Assembly: GCA_026003215.1 (NCBI GenBank)
Contig: BPGV01000001.1
Location: 981,001 to 1,045,000 of the forward strand
Reading direction: 5' to 3'
Source of the DNA: Bacteroidia bacterium
GTDB lineage: Bacteria; Bacteroidota; Bacteroidia; SpSt-205
DNA: 64,000 nt
Below the pieces are notes generated by a model. That model was not told where the DNA came from. It saw only the letters and a program-made list of their open reading frames with translations, and made no database searches. Below, in pieces: positions 42,541-52,200 of the stretch. The position numbers were made by a program, and so were the translations under genes. Within the stretch, counting starts at the first letter, position 1; the number at the start of each line of letters is the position of its first letter.

Positions 42541-43325
42541 TCTATTTTTTCCTTGCGGAGGAAAGCCGCTACACCTCTGCGGAAGTCTTCGGTGGCACGG
42601 GCATGAGCGTTCATCTTAGCGGCAAACTCCAAGCCTGCCTGCAGGGGCATGTCTTGTAGGTCCGCAATCAGCTTCCGGATAAACTCCATGGAGGTAGGGG
42701 CGTTTTGGCGGGCGAGCTTGAGGGCCAGCTCCCGCACAAACGAGGTAATTTCTTCTTCAGGGACCACCCAGTTGAAGAGGCCGATAGCGAGGGCTTTTTC
42801 TGCGGAGAAGGGTTCAGCGGTGAGGAGCAGCTGGCGGGCCCATCCCTCGCCCACGCGTCGCAGGAGGAAGTAAGCTACCATGGCCGGCAAGAAGCCTATG
42901 CGGGCCTCAGGATATCCAATAGCCGCTTGGGGGGTAGCCACCACCAGGTCGCACACAGTGACCAGACCTGCCCCCCCCGCCAAAGCCGGTCCTTCTACCT
43001 GCGCAATAAGCGGCTTAGGATAACGATACATGAGCTGATAGAGATCCATGAGGTGCATGGAGTCCATGAGATTTTCTTGAAAGGTATACTCTTGGAGCTT
43101 GTGCAAATACTCTATATCTGCCCCCGAACAGAAAACCGGCCCCTTTGCCCTTAGTACGACCACCCGGATATCTGAAGAGTCTTGCCATTGGGTAAGGGCT
43201 TGCTTGAGCTGGGCTACTAAAGCATAGCTCAGGGCATTACGACGCTCGGGACGATTTAGGGTAATGTACCCGATGCGTTCCTCTACACTCGTCTCTATGA
43301 GCAGAGGCTTAGCGTTATCCTCCAT
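42534..43325 (-). CDS. Enoyl-CoA hydratase/isomerase family protein
   Basis: A 263-residue crotonase-fold enzyme. Oxyanion-hole segments are VFCSGADIEYL and EGPALAGGAGLVTVCDLV, and the catalytic region PEARIGFLPAMVAYFLLRRVG keeps the Glu of hydratases. The pattern is close to methylglutaconyl-CoA hydratase-type proteins of Bacteroidota (leucine breakdown), but general enoyl-CoA hydratase cannot be ruled out. First gene of hydratase-pyrR-DUF2851. ATG start 4 bases after an exact -7 box. A terminator of the upstream gldJ-type gene lies just before the promoter. Confidence 0.85.
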   Translation of the reverse strand: MEDNAKPLLIETSVEERIGYITLNRPERRNALSYALVAQLKQALTQWQDSSDIRVVVLRAKGPVFCSGADIEYLHKLQEYTFQENLMDSMHLMDLYQLMYRYPKPLIAQVEGPALAGGAGLVTVCDLVVATPQAAIGYPEARIGFLPAMVAYFLLRRVGEGWARQLLLTAEPFSAEKALAIGLFNWVVPEEEITSFVRELALKLARQNAPTSMEFIRKLIADLQDMPLQAGLEFAAKMNAHARATEDFRRGVAAFLRKEKIEW

Positions 43326-43329
43326 ACGG

Positions 43330-43337
43330 CAAACATA
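43330..43337 (-). promoter_or_regulatory. -7 element TATGTTTG
   Basis: Exact TAnnTTTG on the minus strand, 4 bases before the ATG at 43325. Confidence 0.75.
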
Positions 43338-43352
43338 CAGGTTTTAGAAGGC

Positions 43353-43384
43353 AAAAAAGGAGGGGCTCTGTGGAGCCCCTCCTT
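43353..43384 (-). terminator. Rho-independent terminator after the GldJ-type gene
   Basis: A 12-bp stem (AAGGAGGGGCTC and GAGCCCCTCCTT) with a 4-base loop. On the minus strand it is followed by a run of six T. It lies 30 bases after the stop at 43415. Confidence 0.88.
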
Positions 43385-43414
43385 GCCTATCAGGAAACGA
43401 AACTAAATACCTCC

Positions 43415-44632
43415 TTAGAAAGGACGCCCCACGCGTACCATGGCACACCGGAAGCCGACCGTAGCGGAAGCGGAATCCGCGTGTAAGAAGCGGCGGGCCC
43501 CACAGGTCACATAATACGCCACATCCGCCCAAGAGCCGCCCCGGTATACCTTAGCTGCGTCTGCGCCCAGTTCGGGCCATGAAGACCCACCGCCTTGTCC
43601 TTCTTGGCCTTGGGCAGCTAAAGCCTTAGGACTGTACAATAGGCTGGTTTTAGGGTCATAGGTATCGTCGTATTGGAACTGGTCTACCTGCACTTCGCCG
43701 CGGCGCCGATGAGGATTGAGATCTTCCGCATCTTCGTAGGTGAGCACTCGGTAGGTATCTTCAGTCCACTCAGCTACATTACCCGCCATATTGTACAGGC
43801 CGAAGTCATTCGGGTAAAAAGCCTTTACTGGAGCAGGGATCATGTAGGCATCATTTAGGCCTTCATAGAGGAGGGAACCGCCTTTGTTGGAGCGGCCGGC
43901 ATAGTCGCCTCGCCCGCGCTTGAAGTTGACCCGGAAGCGTCCCTTCATATCTCGCAGGCTGCGGCCCTCCCAGGGGTAAAGCTCTTGTTCGTAGCCGGCC
44001 CGAGCCGCATATTCCCATTCGGCTTCGGTAGGCAAGCGGTAGTCGGGATAGAGAATAGCTTCGGGGTCCCTTTCCGTAAGCTGCTTATTTACAATAGCGG
44101 TACGCCAGGCCGCAAACTCCCGGGCTTGGTGCCAGTTTACCCCTACCACCGGATACATGTGATACCCCTCATGCTGGAAGTAATAGCGCACATAGGGATC
44201 ATTGTAGGCCATCTCACGGAACCATACATTGGTATCCGGATACAGGAGTTGGGCCTTTTGGTCGCCCGAGTCTTTCTGCACGTAAAAGAGGAACTGCTTG
44301 TATTCGACATTAGGGACCTCCGTTTCGTCCATGAAAAAGCTGGCCACGGTGACTTGGCGCACTCGGGCATTGTGTTCATAATCCAGGTCTTTTTCCGTCC
44401 CGCCCATGTGGAAGGTACCCCCTTCAACAAATACCAATCCTGGCCCCGGCGGAAGCTCCCGATAAGGCTTCACATAAAAGCCTTCGCCTCCGCTCTTACG
44501 AGCAAACTTGAGTCCTGTCAAACGACTGGTGGAACCGGGGTCTTCTATGTTGCCGCCGCCACCACAGGCCACCAGGGCCAGAGCTACTACGGCTGCCCCT
44601 ACAAGAGGTATCCATTTTTTAGCCATAGGCAT
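43415..44632 (-). CDS. gldJ: SUMF1-fold lipoprotein of gliding/T9SS, GldJ/GldK type
   Basis: A 405-residue lipoprotein. The signal peptide ends in ALVAC with lipid Cys23, followed by Gly-rich GGGG. The formylglycine-generating-enzyme-like domain has GPGLVFVEGGTFHMGGTEKD, SFFMDETEVPNVEYKQFL, YPVVGVNWHQAREFAAWRT, YRLPTEAEWEYAARAGYE, NMAGNVAEWTEDTYR and VYRGGSWAD. GPGLVFVEGGTF and NDPYVRYYFQHEGYHMYPVV fit GldJ more than GldK, but both share the fold. Such lipoproteins belong to the gliding/type IX secretion machinery. Start: two ATGs fit, 44632 (3 bases after the -7 box) and 44626 (9 bases after). Adjacent PorP/SprF supports the role. Confidence 0.83.
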   Translation of the reverse strand: MPMAKKWIPLVGAAVVALALVACGGGGNIEDPGSTSRLTGLKFARKSGGEGFYVKPYRELPPGPGLVFVEGGTFHMGGTEKDLDYEHNARVRQVTVASFFMDETEVPNVEYKQFLFYVQKDSGDQKAQLLYPDTNVWFREMAYNDPYVRYYFQHEGYHMYPVVGVNWHQAREFAAWRTAIVNKQLTERDPEAILYPDYRLPTEAEWEYAARAGYEQELYPWEGRSLRDMKGRFRVNFKRGRGDYAGRSNKGGSLLYEGLNDAYMIPAPVKAFYPNDFGLYNMAGNVAEWTEDTYRVLTYEDAEDLNPHRRRGEVQVDQFQYDDTYDPKTSLLYSPKALAAQGQEGQGGGSSWPELGADAAKVYRGGSWADVAYYVTCGARRFLHADSASATVGFRCAMVRVGRPF

Positions 44633-44635
44633 GCG

Positions 44636-44643
44636 CAAAGGTA
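44636..44643 (-). promoter_or_regulatory. -7 element TACCTTTG
   Basis: Exact match, 3 bases before the ATG at 44632 and 9 before the ATG at 44626. The start that is used should show which spacing the transcript tolerates. Confidence 0.72.
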
Positions 44644-44651
44644 AGGGTTTT

Positions 44652-45635
44652 TTAGAATCTCGGACAAGGGTAGTTTCGTCTATGTTTCATCCCAAAACGC
44701 CGTTCCTTGTCAAACTCCATGACGAGCGACACCTCATGCGAGCCGGCAGAGATACGGTTAGTGAGGGTAGATATCGTATAGTCATACGAATACCCTACCC
44801 GGAACATTCCCTTTTGCAGGCCTACCAACCCGATGATAGCGTCTTGGTTTCTATACCACACCCCTATCACGATGGGGTCCAGATTCACATAGAAGCCCAA
44901 GTCTAACTGCTGGAAAGGCTGTTGGATACGATACATAATCGCGGGCCCAATAGATTGGCGGCCTTCCCGATTTCTATCAATAGGGATTTGCGCCCCAGCA
45001 AAGAAGGTCGCCCGAATAGGCAGGCGCGCTGTAGCCGGATTAGCCAACGAGACATTATAAAACCGCTGCTGCGGCTGCGTAATATGCATCACCGAAGTCC
45101 CAACATAAATGTACTTGTTGTAGTAAAGCGCTCCTGCATTCACATCTTCATGAATACGATTTTGGAAGAAGTTGCGTTCGTTGGTGGGGAGGACAAAGCC
45201 GGCGTTAGGGTCTATTTGGTCCGGGAAGCGCAGGCGATAAAAATCTATACTGGCTTGCATGATTCCCCCGGAAAGGCCCAGGCTCAAGGCGCTATTGCGA
45301 TTGAGCTCTATATGCAAGGCGTAGTTAAGGAGCACATTAAGCTTAGTGAGGTTCCCCTCACCGGCTTGGTCTGCCATGAACGACAACCCTATGCCATTAC
45401 GTACTCGCCCAAAGAAAATAGGCTGGTCATACGCCGCTGCGAAGGTGCGGTAATACCCAGGGATAGCCGTCCATTGCATCCGGTAGGCCAACGCCAGCCG
45501 CGGTCCCTCCGTAATCCCCGTAAAAGCGGGGGAGAGGATTACCTGGTTCGCAAAAAACTGCGAAAACTGCGGGTCTTGTGCCCACAACAGGGCTAAGCCC
45601 AGCCCGAGAAGAGAGTAGCCAACTTGTCTCCACAT
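44652..45635 (-). CDS. Type IX secretion membrane protein, PorP/SprF family
   Basis: A 327-residue outer-membrane protein. Signal peptide MWRQVGYSLLGLGLALLWAQ, then the family's opening DPQFSQFFANQVILSPAFTG. LALAYRMQWTAIPGYYRTFA, YDQPIFFGRVRNGIGLSFM, NAGALYYNKYIYVGTSVMHI and FRVGYSYDYTISTLTN follow, all PorP/SprF hallmarks. PorP/SprF barrels help secrete or anchor large T9SS substrates. The start is ATG 45633-45635; here the nearest -7 box is 18 bases upstream, so this mRNA should carry a short leader, unlike most genes here. Followed by the GldJ-type gene with its own promoter. Confidence 0.9.
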   Translation of the reverse strand: MWRQVGYSLLGLGLALLWAQDPQFSQFFANQVILSPAFTGITEGPRLALAYRMQWTAIPGYYRTFAAAYDQPIFFGRVRNGIGLSFMADQAGEGNLTKLNVLLNYALHIELNRNSALSLGLSGGIMQASIDFYRLRFPDQIDPNAGFVLPTNERNFFQNRIHEDVNAGALYYNKYIYVGTSVMHITQPQQRFYNVSLANPATARLPIRATFFAGAQIPIDRNREGRQSIGPAIMYRIQQPFQQLDLGFYVNLDPIVIGVWYRNQDAIIGLVGLQKGMFRVGYSYDYTISTLTNRISAGSHEVSLVMEFDKERRFGMKHRRNYPCPRF

Positions 45636-45653
45636 ACGAAGCAGGTTTCGGGG

Positions 45654-45661
45654 CAAATATA
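45654..45661 (-). promoter_or_regulatory. -7 element TATATTTG at leadered distance
   Basis: Exact TAnnTTTG on the minus strand, but 18 bases before the ATG at 45635. It predicts a leader of roughly 14 bases, an exception to the usual 3-8 base spacing. Confidence 0.6.
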
Positions 45662-45700
45662 AGCAAAAGAAAAACCCATACCTCCAAACCCGAAAGCAGG

Positions 45701-47587
45701 TTACCATCCCAGAAGGCGAAACTCTACTCGGCGATTTTTGCGCTGTCCTTCCGGCGTAGCATTGTCTGCGATAGGCCGAGCCTTCCCGTAGCCCACGATA
45801 TTAAAACGCTCACGCGCTATCCCCTTAGCCACCAAGTAATCCCGCACGGCCAAGGCCCTGGCCCGAGAAAGCTGTATCTCCGACTCCGGCAAGCTCGTAC
45901 CATCCGTATGTCCTGCCAGCTCCACCCGCACCCGCGGGTTAGCCCGTAGAAAACGCACAAACTCATCCAGCTGTCCATAAGATTCAGGTAAAAGCTTCGC
46001 ACTGCCCTTGTCAAAATGCACATAAAAAAGCGGGAACTTGAGCCCAGGACGCAGCTTCTCTACATAAATATCTACGCGATTCTCTCGGCCGGGGCGTGGC
46101 CGCACAGCCACCTCCTTCCAAATATGCCCTGGCACATGCACGCTCAGCCGAATCTCCCCCTTTACCGAGTCGGGCAGCGCCCACTGAAAAAAACCTGTAC
46201 TATCCCCTACCAAACTATCTATAAGGAGGCCTCGTTCCGTGTGGAAAAAAAGCAGAAAAGAATCCGCTTTACCCTCAGTTCGTACATATCCTATCAGGGT
46301 GGTAGGGGCCTGGGGCGAAGAAAAAGGCGTAGGGGCCGTATCTGGGCGCCACCATACCGCCCAGAAATCGGCACTTCCATAGGTACGGACGCCAAGTTGG
46401 TCGCCGGGGGAAGCGGTGGTCCCAAAGCCCACATACACGCTTTCTGCCACGGGAAAAAGTGCTACCCAGCTATCCATGTCCTTCCCGCCGAAAGTGTAGC
46501 AGAAGGCCAAGCTGTCGGTATGCCTATTCCACCGCAGGGCCCAGGCATCATACAAGCCGGCCAACCGAGGAATAAGGCCATTTCTGGAGCTGGTCATCCC
46601 TGCCACAAGCCAGTCCCCCTCCGGCGTAAGCGAAAGGGCATTTAGGCCTTCGTCGCCTGTACCCCCTCCACTCCAAGCCGCATACGCCGAACCCTCCACC
46701 TCAATGCGCCATATTACGCCATCGGCTCGGCCATACGCCGCTACCCCCCGCGAGAAACTGGTACCTGCGACCCAAACCTCGCCTTCTGGGCTAAGAGCCC
46801 AACTGTAAGGCTCCTCAAAATCGCCCCCGCCTATGTTCCAACTGCGTCGGTATCGGCCTTCTTTATCTACTTCTACGAGCCAGATGTCCATTTTGCCCAG
46901 GGGCTTTTGCACTTGACCGTCTGCGGAGGTAGAGGCACCTACCAGCCACACGGTATCGCCGGCAAGCGGTATCACCAGCCGCAGATAATCGTTTTCGCTC
47001 CCGCCGAAGGTCGCGTGCCTTAGGAGCTTCCCGTCCCGAGAGAGGCGAAGGAGCCATCCATCTATGCCGCCAAGCGGCTTAGGGTGAAGTACCGAGTCGC
47101 GCGAGCCGATCTGCCCTACTATCCATAGGGTCCCGTCTGGATGAAGGCCCACGCCTTGCGCCATGTCGTTTCCCTCTCCGCCAATCACCGCCTGCCAACG
47201 CACCTTGCCCAAAGGGTCTATGGAAAGTATATAAGCGTCCTTCTTACCATGGCTAAGCTCAGGAGAGTCCGTCCAGCCCACGAGGAGAAGCCCCCCTTCG
47301 GGCAAAAGGAGGGCATCGGTAAGCTCCTCATCTCCTTTTCTGCCATAGGTTTGGTGCCATAAAATTTCGCCGCTTTTGTCTATGCGCACCACCCACAGGT
47401 CAGCATCGTATCCTGACCGTTTGAGAAGGCCATCTCGAGAGCGCGTATGCCCGCAGAGCCAATAGCCCCCTCCATCCACCAAAGCCTCTACCATCACATC
47501 GGCCATACTGCCCCCATATACCTTTTGGTGCAAGACGTACTGAGCCGAGACAAGCGTTATACTACCGCACAGAACGAGCCACCTCAT
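45701..47587 (-). CDS. OmpA-family protein with N-terminal beta-propeller
   Basis: A 628-residue exported protein, signal peptide MRWLVLCGSITLVSAQ. Residues 20-410 form a repeat propeller with units of about 50 residues carrying D-x-W-(V/L) plus GG-x-x-x-D, such as YDADLWVVRIDKSGEILWHQ, KKDAYILSIDPLGKVRW and GIDGWLLRLSRDGKLLRH. A CRD-like beta domain (about 425-500) and an OmpA domain (YVHFDKGSAKLLPESYGQL, GHTDGTSLPESEIQLSRARA) follow. It lacks the TPR part of the two PorE-like genes at 11097-14943. Starts inside the last 26 bases of the ceramidase-like gene. Probably anchors an outer-membrane machine to peptidoglycan; next gene is PorP/SprF. Confidence 0.82.
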   Translation of the reverse strand: MRWLVLCGSITLVSAQYVLHQKVYGGSMADVMVEALVDGGGYWLCGHTRSRDGLLKRSGYDADLWVVRIDKSGEILWHQTYGRKGDEELTDALLLPEGGLLLVGWTDSPELSHGKKDAYILSIDPLGKVRWQAVIGGEGNDMAQGVGLHPDGTLWIVGQIGSRDSVLHPKPLGGIDGWLLRLSRDGKLLRHATFGGSENDYLRLVIPLAGDTVWLVGASTSADGQVQKPLGKMDIWLVEVDKEGRYRRSWNIGGGDFEEPYSWALSPEGEVWVAGTSFSRGVAAYGRADGVIWRIEVEGSAYAAWSGGGTGDEGLNALSLTPEGDWLVAGMTSSRNGLIPRLAGLYDAWALRWNRHTDSLAFCYTFGGKDMDSWVALFPVAESVYVGFGTTASPGDQLGVRTYGSADFWAVWWRPDTAPTPFSSPQAPTTLIGYVRTEGKADSFLLFFHTERGLLIDSLVGDSTGFFQWALPDSVKGEIRLSVHVPGHIWKEVAVRPRPGRENRVDIYVEKLRPGLKFPLFYVHFDKGSAKLLPESYGQLDEFVRFLRANPRVRVELAGHTDGTSLPESEIQLSRARALAVRDYLVAKGIARERFNIVGYGKARPIADNATPEGQRKNRRVEFRLLGW

Positions 47588-49172
47588 GCGTAAAAAGCAC
47601 TTTGCGGGCTTGTTCTATAGAAAGGTACGGGGGAGCCTCGGCCGGAACTAAAGTACCACTGAGCAGCTGAACCAGAACCTTTTCCACGGCAGCAAGCGTG
47701 TATTTCCCAAAGTGGGTATGCCCCCCTTCGTATCGCTGGTATTGGTACTCCCAATAAGTGGTGAGATATCCGGCATAGCCGTTGCTGTACCCTTGCACGA
47801 TAATATGCTGGACTCCTTCCCGGGCCAAGAGCGGACGAAGCCGTTCTCGGATAAGGATCCCGGCCATCGTGGTGGGTTCCATAGGGAGGGCCACGATAGC
47901 CACTGAACCGAGCTGCCACACCTGGATAGGGAGTACTTGGGGGGTGAGGGGTAGAGGTACATACTTACCTTTTTGGCGGGCTATCCACTGGAGGTATCGT
48001 ATAGCGGGGTCCATGGGCGGTAGGGGGAGAGTTTCCCAGCGGCGGGTACCAAAGATCCGTTTAGAGACGCTCTCTATGAGGAGGGGTTTATTGCCGTGGA
48101 TAGGGGGGGCCATCAGACCGCGTAAGCGGCACAGGAGCGCGATAAGGCGCACCCATTCGGGGGGGATGCCGCCGCCCTCGGCCGTGCCTCCAATAAAAGC
48201 CGGGCCGATTGCCCCCGGCCCGGTGCGACCACGGCCCATCCCTCGGGTAAAAGGTTCTTCTACCTCTGCGGCGGAGAAGTTTACCCAAGCCCACCAGCTG
48301 CGCAGTACCGGCTGAAGCCCTTCCCCAGCCTGGTTAGCCAGCGACTGGGCCATTTCGGCTTGGTACTTCCCCACCAACCGTCTATTCTCAAAAGGATTGG
48401 GCGTCGGTCCCCGTCGCACCTTAATCCCGGGAAAGGCAAAATGATTAGGCGTTACATCCCCCGCCGTCGTCTGCGCAAACGCCGCCACAATCCCGCTTTC
48501 CTCACATACCTCTGCCGCATACCCCTTATGGTCCGAAGAGATACAGAGGTTTTCCTCTTGGATAGTGGTGGTGTGGGTACCAAACCAGTTTATAAGATGG
48601 CCCTTAGGCAGGAAAGTGAGCTGGTAGGCGGTCCTATCTACGGCCAACTCAGGCTTATCGGTGGCAGCCATGGGGTTTTTCTTGTAAGCCTCTATGGCCC
48701 GATTGAACGCAATCGGCACCTCTACGGGAAACTCCCCTGTGGCATAGCGGATTTTCGTCTCAGCCAAAGACGCATACGCCTCCAGCGCGGCCTGCACGAT
48801 GCCCTCTACAATACGCGTAAAAACCCCTGCATGAAACCCGGGCGTGTTGATGTGATACAAAAGGTGGTGCGAATAGCCGCCAGGCGCAGCGTGGGTGTGA
48901 TTAGCGGTAATCATGAGATGCGCTGGCTCAAGGGTAGGTATATGGGCAGACAATCGCCTGAAGCTCTCTTGCCACAGAGCCACCGACACAAAACAAGTGT
49001 CTATTTCCACCCAAAAGTGGGGAGGGCTCTGAGCTGCCTGAAGACAAAAGGCCCGGGCATAGAGTTGAGATTCCACGGTATGTGCTACATGGCGAGAGTT
49101 ACCCCACCCCATGAGGCCAATCCCTGGCTCAAAGTAGGTGATATTGGCCCGGGCCACACCGACTTTCCACAC
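47562..49172 (-). CDS. Neutral ceramidase-like hydrolase with Thr in place of the catalytic Ser
   Basis: A 536-residue protein of the neutral/alkaline non-lysosomal ceramidase family. Zinc-site motif NHTHAAPGGYSHH (His92, His94), INWFGTHTTT (His200), CISSDHKGYA, and the amidase motif GDVTPN. In characterised ceramidases this hexapeptide is GDVSPN with Ser as the active residue; here it is Thr241. No signal peptide is seen, and it is about 100 residues shorter than secreted ceramidases, lacking the C-terminal Ig-like domain. So it may be cytosolic and act on another amide. GTG start at 49170-49172, 4 bases after a -7 box. Coupled to the OmpA propeller gene downstream. Confidence 0.8.
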   Translation of the reverse strand: MWKVGVARANITYFEPGIGLMGWGNSRHVAHTVESQLYARAFCLQAAQSPPHFWVEIDTCFVSVALWQESFRRLSAHIPTLEPAHLMITANHTHAAPGGYSHHLLYHINTPGFHAGVFTRIVEGIVQAALEAYASLAETKIRYATGEFPVEVPIAFNRAIEAYKKNPMAATDKPELAVDRTAYQLTFLPKGHLINWFGTHTTTIQEENLCISSDHKGYAAEVCEESGIVAAFAQTTAGDVTPNHFAFPGIKVRRGPTPNPFENRRLVGKYQAEMAQSLANQAGEGLQPVLRSWWAWVNFSAAEVEEPFTRGMGRGRTGPGAIGPAFIGGTAEGGGIPPEWVRLIALLCRLRGLMAPPIHGNKPLLIESVSKRIFGTRRWETLPLPPMDPAIRYLQWIARQKGKYVPLPLTPQVLPIQVWQLGSVAIVALPMEPTTMAGILIRERLRPLLAREGVQHIIVQGYSNGYAGYLTTYWEYQYQRYEGGHTHFGKYTLAAVEKVLVQLLSGTLVPAEAPPYLSIEQARKVLFTHEVARSVR

Positions 49173-49176
49173 CCCC

Positions 49177-49184
49177 CAAATCTA
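49177..49184 (-). promoter_or_regulatory. -7 element TAGATTTG
   Basis: Exact TAnnTTTG on the minus strand, 4 bases before the GTG at 49172. It supports this GTG as the true start. Confidence 0.74.
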
Positions 49185-49211
49185 CGGAACCTTCTAAGCG
49201 CTGAAGAGGGG

Positions 49212-49219
49212 TACCTTTG
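49212..49219 (+). promoter_or_regulatory. -7 element TACCTTTG of mfd
   Basis: Exact match, 8 bases before the mfd ATG at 49228. It lies 27 bases from the divergent -7 box. Confidence 0.72.
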
Positions 49220-49227
49220 CTTTACCC

Positions 49228-52200
49228 ATGGCGCATAGGCTAAACCTACCGCGGGAAATGCTTTTAGCATCGCCACGTCCCCTGCATATCACAGACCTGC
49301 GGGGGGCAGCCCCTGCTTTTGCCCTCCATACGCTATTAGATACACAGGCCGGCCCTGTACTTATCCTCACCCCGCATGCGGATGCGGCGCTGGCGCTCCT
49401 CCAAGACCTTAGCCTACTGGGCCATAAAGAACGCGTGGCCTTTCTCCCCGCCATAGGCGAGGGAACCGTCGCCCTACGCAATAGCCGAGAAGTAGAAAAA
49501 GCCTACACCCTCTCCCGCCTCCTTACTGGAGAAGCCCTCTGGGTGATTGCCCCCATGGAAAGCTTCGCTGAGCCCCTCCCGACCCCCACCGAATGGCAAA
49601 ACCACCTCATGCCCTTACGCTCCGGCAGCGCCGTCGACCGCGCTTTTCTCGTAGAGCTCCTCACCACCTACGACTTCCTGGAAGTGGATACCGTGGGCGA
49701 GCCGGGCCAGTTTGCTTGGCGAGGCGCCGTCATAGATGTATTCAGCTACGCCTACCCTTATCCCCTCCGCCTCCGCCTGGAAGCCGATACCCTCATGCGT
49801 ATCCAACGCTTCAACCCTGAAACCCAACTCTCCGAAGGCGAACTCTCCCACGCGTGGCTCCTCCCTTCCCTCTCCGCTATTACCCCTAAGCCCTCCGCCT
49901 GGGTCGCGGATTTCTTCTCGGCAGAGGCCTCCATCCTATTAATAGAAGGGCAAGCCTGCCTGGCACAGCTTAAGCGCCTCAAATCCCCTGCCGAGGAAGC
50001 CTTCCTCCCCTTAGCAAAGCGCGCGATCGAATTAGGACATGAGGCCGCAGTAGAGCCAGCTACCACGTTTTCTTATCCTACGCACGCACAACCCAGCTTC
50101 CCGCATAACTTAGATCTCCTGTATGAACACCTACGCACCTTACCCATAGAAAAGCTCTACCTCTTTGCAGAAAATGAACGCCAAAAACTCCGCTTAGAAC
50201 GGCTCTTAGCCCCGGCTGAAGTGCCCTATCCCATAGACATTCAGGTAGGCAGCCTTTCTGCTGGCTTCTATGACCCCCAGACCCGGCGGGCCCACTATAC
50301 GGACCATCAAATCTTCCGCAAGGTCTATGCGCCGCCAGTCCATCGCAGCTTCCGCCGCAGTGAAGCCCTGGTTTTGCGTGAGCTATCCGAACTGCGGGTA
50401 GGGGACATTGTCGTACATAAAAAGTATGGGATTGCGCGCTTCGGGGGCCTCGTGCCTATCCCCCATACGGACCCACCCCAAGAAGGCGTCAAGCTTATTT
50501 TTGCTGACGATGCGATTCTGTATGTGCCCATACCTCAGCTAAGCGATATTGCACGGTACCGAGCTCCCACCGATACTCCGCCTAAGCTTAGCCGTTTGGG
50601 TTCTACCGAGTGGCAACGCACCACCGAACGGGTACGCAAGCGGCTGCGTGAGGTAGCGATTGACTTAGTGCGGTTATATGCTCGGCGTAAGCTTTTGCCT
50701 GGCTATGCTTTCGGGCCCGACACCCTTCTCCAAGCCGAAATGGAGTCGCGCTTTCCTTATGAGGAGACCCCTGACCAGCTTACCGCGTCCCAAGAGGTCA
50801 AAAAAGACATGGAGAGCCCCACGCCGATGGACAGGCTCTTGTGTGGGGATGTAGGCTTTGGGAAGACCGAGGTGGCGCTGCGTGCAGCCTTCAAAACCGT
50901 GCAAGAAGGCAAGCAAGTGGCCTTTTTAGCGCCTACGACTGTCTTAGTAATGCAGCACCTGCGCACCATCCAAGCGCGCTTAGCGGACTTTCCGGTGCGG
51001 GTGGAGGCCCTGAGCCGCCTCCAAACCCCCAAACAGCAAAAAGAGATCCTACGCCGCCTCGCCACCGGCGAAGTAGATATCCTCATCGGCACCCATCGCA
51101 TTCTCTCCGACGATGTACAGTTCAAAGACCTGGGGCTGCTGATTATTGACGAGGAGCACAAGTTTGGCGTTATGGCCAAAGAAAAACTTCGCGAAAAGTA
51201 CCCCACCGTAGATACCTTATCGATGAGTGCGACACCTATCCCCCGCACCCTCCAGATGGCCCTAAGTGGGATACGAGAGATTTCGCTCATCACTACCCCA
51301 CCCCCTAACCGTCTCCCTGTGCAGACCAAGGTACGGCCTTTTTCCTGGGACTTGGTCAAGGAAGCCTTAGAGAAAGAGCTTGCCCGTGGGGGTCAAGCCT
51401 TCTTTGTACATAATAATATTAGCGAGCTGCCTCGCCTCACAGACAAGATACGGCAGCTCCTCCCTGAAGCAGAAGTCGCCTTCATCCATGCGCAGATGCC
51501 AGCCCGCCAAGTAGAGGATACCCTCCTCAGCTTCATCTACCAGCAAATAGCTGTGCTGGTGACCACAAACCTTGTGGAGTCGGGCCTGGATATTCCAAAC
51601 GCCAATACGATTATTGTGAATCAAGCGCATCGGTTTGGGCTGAGTGACCTGCATCAGCTACGGGGCCGCGTAGGACGGGGGGGACGACAAGCTTACTGTT
51701 ACCTGCTGGTGCCTGGGCTGTACCACCTGAGTCCAGACGCTCTGCGCCGCTTAGAAGCCTTAGAAGAGTTTAGCGACCTCGGAAGCGGCTTCCAGATCGC
51801 GATGCGGGACTTAGAGATACGCGGAGCGGGCGACTTCTTTGGCCGAGAACAAAGCGGCTTTATCGCCGATATTGGCTACGACCTCTACCAGCAGCTCTTA
51901 GAAGAAGCCATCGCCCAGATTCGGGAAGAGGAAGGCATAGACCTACCTGCAGACAAAGCCTCTCCTTCTATCACCCTGCAGTGCACCGTAGAGGGTGATT
52001 GGCCGGCTCGCATTCCCGCAGAATGGGTTCCCTATGCCTCCACCCGATTGGAAATATACCGGCGGATGAGCGCAGTCGCCACAGAAGACGAGCTCCAAGC
52101 CCTCTTGCGCGAACTGACCGACCGATTTGGCCCGCTGCCCGAAGCGGTATTAGGCCTGGCAGATGCCCTGCGCCTACGCTGGACAGGCGAAAAAATAGGT

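Noticed and set aside
44922-45596. Open frame of 224 codons opposite PorP/SprF
   Set aside because: Antisense to a well-recognised protein and without promoter.
48360-49238. Open frame of 292 codons on the plus strand opposite the ceramidase-like gene
   Set aside because: No promoter match and no recognisable domain, while the minus strand encodes a clear family protein.
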